A stretch of DNA of 21,498 nucleotides from Vulcanimicrobiota bacterium (GTDB lineage Bacteria > Vulcanimicrobiota > Vulcanimicrobiia > Vulcanimicrobiales > Vulcanimicrobiaceae): the NCBI GenBank assembly GCA_013043945.1, contig JABEUW010000167.1, positions 1 to 21,498 on the forward strand. Reading direction: 5' to 3'. The notes under the pieces are model-generated. The model ran no database searches. It was not told the origin of the DNA and worked only from the letters and a program-made list of their open reading frames with translations. Of this stretch, positions 15,401 to 21,498 are shown one piece after another. Position 1 is the stretch's first letter. The number at the start of each line of letters is the position of its first letter. The translations under genes were made by a program, and so were the position numbers.

Positions 15401-17194
15401 ATGCGCCGCGTACCCCTGCGACTCGCCGCACGATTATTCGGCGCTGCGCTCGTTACGATGGTCGGCTGTTCGGGAACGGCGCACCTGGCGAGCCATGTCG
15501 TGCCGCAGCGAGCACCGAGCGGTGTCATGGTACGGATCACGATTCCGAAGAAGAGCGCATCGGGGCGCGGCGCACAATACGTCTCGCCGGCAACGACGCA
15601 GATGACGATCGATATAGAACAGGGCGGCGTTGCAGTCAGCGGATATCCGCAGACGATCGGGCTCACGCCGACATCAACGGGATGCACGAGTACGCTCGCC
15701 AACACGCTCTGCCAACTCTCGCTCGCGCTCGCTCCGGGCGCGTACACCGCGACGATCTCGTTGCTCGACGCATCGAACAACGCGCTCTCGAGCGCACAGA
15801 GCGTCCCTTTCACCGTCGTCGCCGGAACGAACAATACGATTCCGATCGTGCTCGGCGGTATCCCGCACGCGATCGATCTGACGCCGATGAGCGCGCCGAA
15901 CAGCATCGGACCCAGCGGGCTCGAGGTGTTGGGGATGCAGTCGATCGCTGTCGCCGCGTACGCTACCGATGCCGACGACAACATCATCGTGGGGCCGGGA
16001 GCACCGACCATCTCAGCCTCGGTGAGTTCGGTCAGCAGTGGCTCCGGGATCAGCGTTTCTTCGCCGAGCAGCACTGCGCCGAACACGCTCGCGATCTCTT
16101 CAAGCGGCTACGGCACCGCAACCCTTACCGTCGTCGCGACGCCGAGCAACGGCAGCGCGATTCAGACCCAGGTGCCGGTAACGACGGGGTATTACGTAAC
16201 GACGATCGCGGGGTCCGGCACAACCGGCTTCGCCGATGGAACGGGGAGCGCTGCGATGTTCAGAACCTATGATGCAATCGCCTACGATTCCGCCAACGGA
16301 GATCTCTACGTCGCTGACACCTATAACTGTTCTATACGACAGGTCACGACTGCAGGCGTCGTCACCACTATAGCCGGAGCAAACCCGGCAAGTTGCGGAT
16401 TCGTCGACGGCACTGGTAGCGCAGCGAAGTTTAATGGTCCGGAGGGCATCGCCTACGATTCCGCCAACGGAGATCTCTACATCGCCGATTCCGGCAATTG
16501 TGCGATCCGCCAGGTCACCACCGCAGGCGTCGTCACCACCATCGCCGGAGCACACCCGGCAAGTTGCGGATTCGTCGACGGCACTGGTAGCGCAGCGAAG
16601 TTTGGCTACCCGTACGGCATCGCGTACGATTCGGCAAACGGCAACCTTTACGTAGCCGAGTTGACAAACTCCGCAATCCGCCAGGTCACCACCGGAGGCG
16701 TCGTCACCACCATCGCCGGAGCAAACCCGGCAACCCCCGGGTTCGCCGATGGCACCGGTAGCGCAGCGAAGTTCTACGAGCCGCGTGGGATCGCCTACGA
16801 CTCCACCGATGGAGACCTCTACGTCGCTGACACCTATAACTGTTCTATACGACAGGTCACCACCGCTGGCGTCGTCACCACCATCGCCGGAGCCGGCCCG
16901 ACAAAATGCGGCTTCGCCAATGGGACCGGTAGTGCCGCGGAATTTCATACACCCTACGACGTAACTTACGATCCAAACGACGGTGATCTCTACGTTGCCG
17001 ACTCATTGAATTGCGCGTTTCGGCAGGTTACGACCGCTGGCATCGTTACCACGATTGCTGGAGATTTAGGCTCGTGCGCCATGACCAACGGTGTTAACGG
17101 CTTGATGAGTTATGTGTCCTCAGCGACCTTCGATCAAGGCGACGGCCTCCTTTACGTAGCCGACTACGGTGCCATCCGGTCGATACAATTTTAA
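15401..17194 (+). CDS. Lipoprotein D1: beta domains plus NHL-repeat propeller
   Basis: 597 aa, ATG start 18 bp after gene C; I see no clear ribosome binding site. The signal peptide ends TMVG-C23, an atypical lipobox (Met at -3), and the usual glycine run is missing. ITIPKK precedes R56-G-A-Q-Y60. The Cys pair is C95/C104, followed by LAPGAYTATISLLD. TDADDNIIVGPGAP (from D190) marks the second domain. From residue 267 on, the protein is a run of 55-57 aa NHL-type repeats: TTIAG, GF-DGTGSAA-F, GIAYD, GDLYVAD, NC-IRQVTTAGV. Six units, the last one shorter, would fit a closed six-bladed propeller. NHL propellers usually bind proteins, RNA or glycans rather than catalyse; nothing here shows a ligand. 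D2 starts 4 bp downstream and is a close paralogue. Predicted exported and lipid-anchored. Confidence 0.8.
   Translation: MRRVPLRLAARLFGAALVTMVGCSGTAHLASHVVPQRAPSGVMVRITIPKKSASGRGAQYVSPATTQMTIDIEQGGVAVSGYPQTIGLTPTSTGCTSTLANTLCQLSLALAPGAYTATISLLDASNNALSSAQSVPFTVVAGTNNTIPIVLGGIPHAIDLTPMSAPNSIGPSGLEVLGMQSIAVAAYATDADDNIIVGPGAPTISASVSSVSSGSGISVSSPSSTAPNTLAISSSGYGTATLTVVATPSNGSAIQTQVPVTTGYYVTTIAGSGTTGFADGTGSAAMFRTYDAIAYDSANGDLYVADTYNCSIRQVTTAGVVTTIAGANPASCGFVDGTGSAAKFNGPEGIAYDSANGDLYIADSGNCAIRQVTTAGVVTTIAGAHPASCGFVDGTGSAAKFGYPYGIAYDSANGNLYVAELTNSAIRQVTTGGVVTTIAGANPATPGFADGTGSAAKFYEPRGIAYDSTDGDLYVADTYNCSIRQVTTAGVVTTIAGAGPTKCGFANGTGSAAEFHTPYDVTYDPNDGDLYVADSLNCAFRQVTTAGIVTTIAGDLGSCAMTNGVNGLMSYVSSATFDQGDGLLYVADYGAIRSIQF
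16199..17191 (+). repeat. 171-bp direct repeats encoding the NHL blades of D1
   Basis: Counting from the TTIAG codons, units begin at 16199, 16364, 16535, 16706, 16877 and 17048. The first is 165 bp, the next four are exactly 171 bp and the last is a shorter end unit. Units at 16364 and 16535 are almost identical across their first 60-odd bases. A 44-base stretch at 16304-16347 recurs without change at 16817-16860, three units away. Confidence 0.9.
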
Positions 17195-17198
17195 CAAG

Positions 17199-19040
17199 AT
17201 GACGAAGTCAACTTTCACCCCCGTTCTTTCGCGTCTGCGCGTACTGGCGCTCGTCGCTACCTTGGCGCTCGCCGCCTGCTCCGGCGGGGCACGCAACCCC
17301 GGAACACCTCCGCTTTCGAGCCCTTCTGCCGGTGTGACGATCAGCATCAAAATACCGAAAGCGCCTAACGCATCGTCGCGCGGGCCTCAATACGTATCGC
17401 CTGCGACCACGCAGATGACGATCGAAATCGAGCAGGGCGGGGTTCCGGTCAGCGGGTATCCGCAAACGATCGGCCTCACGCCGACCTCGACCGGTTGCAC
17501 GAGTACGCTCGTCGATACGCTCTGCCAACTCGCGTTTCCGCTTGCACCGGGCTCCTACACCGCGACGATCTCGCTGCTCGATGCCTCGGGCAACACGCTC
17601 TCCGGCGCGCAGAGCATCCCGTTCACCGTCATCGCCGGAGCGAATAACTCGATTCCGATCGTGCTCGGCGGCATCCCCCATTCGATCCTCGTGAGCACCG
17701 AGAGCCCGGCGACCAGCGAAGTGCAGAGCGATTCGCAGATCGCATTCCTTGGAGCGAGTTCCGTGCACCTCTCTGTCGTCGCGACCGACGCTGACGGCAA
17801 CCTGATTCTCGGTCCGGGAGCACCGACGATCGCCGCCTCCATCGCCGCCGTCAGCAGCGGCTCCGGCATCAGCGTCAGCACTCCCAGCAGCAGCGCGCCG
17901 AACACGGTCTCGCTCTCTGCGACCGGCTTCGGCAGCGCGACGCTCACGGTCGTTGCGACCCCGAGCAGCGGCAGTGCACTGCAAACGCAGTTCTCAGTGC
18001 TTGCAACGTACCTCACGACGACAGTCGCCGGATCCCCAACAGGCGGCTTCGCCGATGGGACTGGTAGCGCTTCGAAGTTTTCCTTTCTCCACTTCATGCC
18101 TGGGATAAATTTATTTTACAACCTAGTCTACGATTCCGGCTCCGGTGATCTTTACGTAGCCGACAACGATAACTGCGCAATCCGCCAAGTTACCACCGCG
18201 GGCGTCGTCACCACGATCGCCGGAGCTAATCCGGCAAGTTGCGGATTCGCCGACGGCACAGGCAGCGCCACGAAGTTTTACGCCCCGGAGGGCATCGCCT
18301 ACGATTCCGGCAACGGCGATCTCTATGTCGCCGATCTCGATAACTGCGCGATACGACAGGTTACGACGAGCGGCACTGTCACTACGATCGCCGGAGCCAA
18401 CCCGGCGAGCTGCGGGTTCGCCGACGGAACGGGCGGCGGAGCGAAGTTTTATGGCCCGGAGGGCATCGCCTACGATTCCGGCAACGGCAATCTCTATGTC
18501 GTCGATACAATTAATTGCGCGATCCGCCAAGTTACCACCGCGGGCGTCGTCACAACGATCGCCGGAGCGAATCCGGCAAGCTGCGGCTTCGTCGATGGAA
18601 CCGGCGGCGCAGCGAAGTTTAACCTTCCCGAGGGCATCGCCTATGATACCAGCGACGGCGATCTCTATGTAATCGATACAAATAATTGCGCGATCCGCCA
18701 AGTTACCACCGCGGGTGTCGTCACAACGATCGCCGGAGCGAACCCGGCAAGTTGCGGATTCGCCGACGGCACCGGCAGCGTCGCGAAGTTTAATGCCCCG
18801 GGCGGCATCGCAATTGATTCCGGCAACGGCAATCTCTACGTCGCCGACTACAGCAACTGTGCAATCCGACAAGTCACCACCGCAGGGGTCGTCACCACGG
18901 TCGCCGGATCACCGGGCGACTGCACCTTCGCAACTGGCTTGGACAGCTCGATCGCTTACCCAGACGGCATTACCTACGACGCATCGACCGGACTTTTATA
19001 TATTACCGACTCGAACACCGTACAATCGCTACAACTCTAA
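17199..19040 (+). CDS. Lipoprotein D2: beta domains plus NHL-repeat propeller, paralogue of D1
   Basis: 613 aa. I choose the ATG at 17199, 4 bp after the D1 stop; the frame is open from a GTG at 17169 inside D1, but that adds no signal sequence. No clear ribosome binding site, so translation may depend on D1. The signal peptide ends LALAA-C27, then SGG. IKIPKAP precedes R61-G-P-Q-Y65. C100/C109 and LAPGSYTATISLLD match D1 almost residue for residue. TDADGNLILGPGAP (from T196) marks the second domain. The NHL propeller begins at residue 274 with six units; the first is 64 aa because of an extra segment (FLHFMPGINLFYN) near residues 295-307, the next four are 57 aa, and the last is shorter. Exported, lipid-anchored, ligand unknown. 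It meets the permease gene tail to tail with only 4 bp between. Confidence 0.8.
   Translation: MTKSTFTPVLSRLRVLALVATLALAACSGGARNPGTPPLSSPSAGVTISIKIPKAPNASSRGPQYVSPATTQMTIEIEQGGVPVSGYPQTIGLTPTSTGCTSTLVDTLCQLAFPLAPGSYTATISLLDASGNTLSGAQSIPFTVIAGANNSIPIVLGGIPHSILVSTESPATSEVQSDSQIAFLGASSVHLSVVATDADGNLILGPGAPTIAASIAAVSSGSGISVSTPSSSAPNTVSLSATGFGSATLTVVATPSSGSALQTQFSVLATYLTTTVAGSPTGGFADGTGSASKFSFLHFMPGINLFYNLVYDSGSGDLYVADNDNCAIRQVTTAGVVTTIAGANPASCGFADGTGSATKFYAPEGIAYDSGNGDLYVADLDNCAIRQVTTSGTVTTIAGANPASCGFADGTGGGAKFYGPEGIAYDSGNGNLYVVDTINCAIRQVTTAGVVTTIAGANPASCGFVDGTGGAAKFNLPEGIAYDTSDGDLYVIDTNNCAIRQVTTAGVVTTIAGANPASCGFADGTGSVAKFNAPGGIAIDSGNGNLYVADYSNCAIRQVTTAGVVTTVAGSPGDCTFATGLDSSIAYPDGITYDASTGLLYITDSNTVQSLQL
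18018..19037 (+). repeat. 171-bp direct repeats encoding the NHL blades of D2
   Basis: Counting from the TT-IAG codons, units begin at 18018 (192 bp, with the insertion), 18210, 18381, 18552, 18723 (each exactly 171 bp) and 18894 (short end unit). The units share long near-identical stretches with each other and with the D1 units, for example AAGTTGCGGATTCG-like segments at 18237 and 18749. Confidence 0.9.
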
Positions 19041-19044
19041 AGCG

Positions 19045-19776
19045 CTACACTCCGCGAACGAAGAGCGCGACCGCCATCGTGACCCCCAGCACGATAACGG
19101 TGGCGCGCATCACCGACGAACTCACGCGTAGCGCGAGCCGCGCACCGACGTAGCCGCCGAGCATCGCCGCCGCCGCCATTAGGATCGCCTGCGGCCACCA
19201 AATAACCCGTGCGATCGCGAACGGAACGATCGCGATGCCGTTGATCGCAATCGCGAGCGCGTTCTTGATGCCGTTCGCTGCGTGAACGCTCGGCAATGGA
19301 AAGAATGCGAGCAGCGCGAGCATCGCATACCCCATCCCGGCGCCGAAATAGCCACCGTAGATCGAGACGCCGAATTGCGCGGCAAGTTGCACCCAGCTCG
19401 CCTTGTGTTCGGCGCGTGCCCGTTCGGCGGCGACGATACGCGGGCCAAAAGCGAAGAGCGCGACCGCAGCGAGCAGCAGCCACGGAACCATCCGTTCGAA
19501 GAGCGTCGAGGGCGTTCGCAATAAAAGAAGCGCGCCGAGCGTCGCACCGACGAGACTGACGGCGAAGAGCGGCGCGATCAGGCGACGCTGCTCGGCGATC
19601 TCCTTCCGGTATCCGCGCGCGCTACCGATCACGCCGACCCACATCGCGGTGTTGTTGGTGGCGTTGGCGACGATCGGCGGAACGCCGACGAAGAGCAATG
19701 CCGGGAACGAGAGAAACGAACCGCCGCCGGCAACGCTATTGATCGCGCCTCCGATAAAGGCGGCGACCGCGAGCAA
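19045..19776 (-). CDS. TSUP (TauE/SafE) family membrane permease
   Basis: 243 aa in this reading, about eight hydrophobic segments. The N-terminal GGAINSVAGGGSFLSFPALL, the ANATNN segment after it, and the mid-protein YGGYFGAGMGY glycine motif are the two half-repeats typical of the TSUP family, which exports or imports small anions such as sulfite, sulfoacetate or related organosulfur compounds. The substrate cannot be read from the sequence. The start is uncertain: TTG at 19776 is the best in-frame candidate, no ATG or GTG exists between it and the rel stop, and a CTG at 19797 would restore a fuller first helix (LLPHAWWLLAV). It lies 23 bp after rel on the same strand, so it is probably cotranscribed with it, although the pairing has no obvious functional meaning. 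Confidence 0.85.
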   Translation of the reverse strand: MLAVAAFIGGAINSVAGGGSFLSFPALLFVGVPPIVANATNNTAMWVGVIGSARGYRKEIAEQRRLIAPLFAVSLVGATLGALLLLRTPSTLFERMVPWLLLAAVALFAFGPRIVAAERARAEHKASWVQLAAQFGVSIYGGYFGAGMGYAMLALLAFFPLPSVHAANGIKNALAIAINGIAIVPFAIARVIWWPQAILMAAAAMLGGYVGARLALRVSSSVMRATVIVLGVTMAVALFVRGV

Positions 19777-19799
19777 CCACCACGCGTGGGGAAGCAGGT

Positions 19800-21498
19800 T
19801 TACGATGTTGCGGTACGCTCGCGCTTGGTGACGCGATAGACGCGCCGCACGCCGCGCAGATTCTCGATCTTAGTAAGCAGTTTGTGGAGATGTTCGAGGT
19901 CGCGAATTTGGACGGTTAAGCTTGTGACGGCGCTGCCGTCCTTGCGCGCGCGCGCGGTGACCGAACTCACCGAGGTCTTCAACTCTGCGAAGACAGCCAT
20001 GATATCGCCGAGGAGTTGCGCGCGGTCGTCGGCCTCGACTTCGACATCGACGGCATGCGTCTGGTCGGCATCGTTGCTCCATTCCGCTTGCAAGATACGC
20101 TCCGGCGTCGCGTTCATAAAGGCGACGTTGGGGCAGTCGGCGCGATGCACGCTCACCCCGCGTCCGATAGTGACGTAGCCGATAATCGGGTCGCCGGGCA
20201 CCGGCGAGCAACACTTCGAGAGGCGCACCACCACGTCGTCGACGCCGGAGATCAGCACGCCGCTGCGCTTGCGAACGCCGCGCCGCGCCGTCGTTTTGCG
20301 AACGACCTTGGTGAGATCGACGACGTTCTCGGATTTCAGCTCTTCGCGAATGCGATTGACGACCGAGCTCGCCGAGGCGTCGCCGAAGCCTATGGATGCA
20401 TAGAGATCGGTCGGGCTGCTGAAGTTCATCCTCGCGGCGATGCGCTCGATCAGCGCGCCGCGCGCGAGATCGACGCGGAGATGATTGCGCGCTAGTTCAT
20501 TGTCGACCGCTTCTTGGCCGGCGAGCACGTTCTCTTCGCGGCGCTCCTTGCGGAACCACTGCTTGATACGGTGCTTCGCGCCGCCGGTCTTGACGATCGA
20601 GAGCCAGTCGAGCGACGGGCGCCCGCTCGATTTATTGACGAGAATCTCGCAGATATCGCCATTCTGCAACTGCGAATCGAGCGGCACGATGCGCCCGTTG
20701 ACCTTCGCACCGACGCAGTGATTTCCGACATCGGTATGGACGCTATAAGCGAAATCGATCGGCGTGCCGCCGGCGGGAACCGAAAAGACGTCGCCGCGCG
20801 GTGAGAAAATAAAGACCTGCGAATCGAAGAGATCGAGCTTGAGGCTCTCCATGAAGGTGCGCGAATCGCGCATGTCCTTCTGCCATTCCAAGAGCGCGCG
20901 CAGCCACGAGAGTTTGTTCTCGAAGTTGTCGGCCTTGCCGCCCTCTTTATAGCGCCAATGCGCGGCGATACCGTATTCGCAGATGCGATGCATTTCGCGC
21001 GTACGAATCTGGATTTCGAGCGGCTCGCCCTGCGGCCCGATCACCGTGGTATGCAGCGATTGGTACATATTGGGCTTCGGCATCGCAATATAATCTTTGA
21101 AGCGCCCCGGCAACGGCGTCCATTTCGAATGGACCGCGCCTAACGCTCCGTAGCAATCTTTGACGTTATCGACGAGAATGCGCACTGCGGTAAGATCGTA
21201 GATCGTCGAAAAATCGCGACCCTTTTTCATCTTTGAATAGATCGAATAGAAGTGCTTGGGACGGCCGTGAATCTCGGCGTCGATATGCAGTTGTTCGAAA
21301 TCAGTTTTGAGCGAGGTAATTGCCTCGCGAACGTCCTCTTCGCGGTTCGAGCGCGTCTTATTGACGCGGTCCACGATCCCTTGATAGGCGGTGGGTTCCA
21401 GATAGCGCAAGCAGAGATCTTCGATCTCCCACTTGACGCGCCAGATACCGAGGCGGTGAGCGATCGGCGAATAGATATCGAGCGTCTCGCGCGCGATC
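19800..21498 (-). CDS. rel: Bifunctional (p)ppGpp synthetase/hydrolase Rel, 5' end beyond the window
   Basis: The frame is open to the right edge: about 29 codons upstream of the Met at 21410 already read as the Rel segment ARETLDIYSPIAHRLG, so the N-terminal HD hydrolase domain is outside. Numbering from that Met: the synthetase domain spans about 45-160, with RFKD at 103-106 (21093-21104), the RXKD motif of bifunctional enzymes rather than the EXDD of synthetase-only RelA, then YQSLHTT and the catalytic-region EIQIRT (132-137). The TGS domain is about 198-258, with a helical region after it. A conserved-Cys segment KCCSPVPGD with GRGVSVHRADCPN lies near 398-427, and an ACT domain at about 454-527. 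It makes and probably degrades the stringent-response alarmones from ATP and GTP/GDP in the cytoplasm, with the C-terminal domains sensing the ribosome. All visible motifs are intact. Confidence 0.95.
   Translation of the reverse strand, partial: IARETLDIYSPIAHRLGIWRVKWEIEDLCLRYLEPTAYQGIVDRVNKTRSNREEDVREAITSLKTDFEQLHIDAEIHGRPKHFYSIYSKMKKGRDFSTIYDLTAVRILVDNVKDCYGALGAVHSKWTPLPGRFKDYIAMPKPNMYQSLHTTVIGPQGEPLEIQIRTREMHRICEYGIAAHWRYKEGGKADNFENKLSWLRALLEWQKDMRDSRTFMESLKLDLFDSQVFIFSPRGDVFSVPAGGTPIDFAYSVHTDVGNHCVGAKVNGRIVPLDSQLQNGDICEILVNKSSGRPSLDWLSIVKTGGAKHRIKQWFRKERREENVLAGQEAVDNELARNHLRVDLARGALIERIAARMNFSSPTDLYASIGFGDASASSVVNRIREELKSENVVDLTKVVRKTTARRGVRKRSGVLISGVDDVVVRLSKCCSPVPGDPIIGYVTIGRGVSVHRADCPNVAFMNATPERILQAEWSNDADQTHAVDVEVEADDRAQLLGDIMAVFAELKTSVSSVTARARKDGSAVTSLTVQIRDLEHLHKLLTKIENLRGVRRVYRVTKRERTATS

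Noticed and set aside
16199..19037. CRISPR or other interspersed repeat array
   Set aside because: The 171-bp units are contiguous, in frame, lack unique spacers and encode clear NHL blades.

Overview
The window is GC-rich (well over 60% by eye) bacterial chromosome. It reads as one long plus-strand array of nine intact lipoprotein genes (942-19040). On the left is a glycosyltransferase-like gene. On the right, convergent, is a minus-strand pair: a TSUP-family permease and the 3' part of a bifunctional Rel (p)ppGpp enzyme. There are no RNA genes, CRISPR arrays, transposases or phage genes. No gene-free gap exceeds 90 bases. The codon style, the GCGGGG lipoprotein N-termini and the streptogramin-lyase-like propellers suggest an environmental diderm of the Eremiobacterota (WPS-2)/Vulcanimicrobiota type. 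That placement is an inference from general style; no marker gene here proves it.

Layout: (1) 1-62, three degenerate 23-24 bp tandem repeats. (2) 68-892, a GT-A-like glycosyltransferase whose last codons lie in an 11-bp tandem repeat. (3) 942-14145, three consecutive two-gene modules of alternating class A (743-806 aa) and class B (629-698 aa) lipoproteins: A1-B1, A2-B2, A3-B3. Within a module the genes overlap by 4 bp (A1/B1, A3/B3) or lie 12 bp apart (A2/B2). Between modules there are 79-88 bp spacers, one with a convincing stem-loop terminator. (4) 14234-15382, a class A-like protein with no propeller (C). (5) 15401-19040, two close paralogues (D1, D2) whose C-terminal halves are near-identical 171-bp (57-aa) NHL-type repeats. 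(6) 19045-21498 minus, the permease and rel.

All nine lipoproteins share one architecture: a lipobox signal peptide; a Gly/Ser/Pro linker; a short strand ending in Pro or Gly; an R-[SAG]-[PA]-[KRQ]-Y motif 33-49 residues after the lipid-bearing Cys; a Cys pair about 40-70 residues later; and a second beta domain with a D-A-x-G-N-x-I-x-G-type motif near residue 190-245. Eight of the nine then carry a beta-propeller, of GPDGNLW type in A and B and of NHL type in D1/D2. The residue after the lipidated Cys is always Gly or Ser, not the inner-membrane-retention Asp, so outer-membrane or surface display is the best guess. I recognise no enzyme activity. The array looks like a locally expanded, domain-swapping set of secreted repeat proteins, and the repeated A-B pairing is its most striking and possibly undescribed feature.
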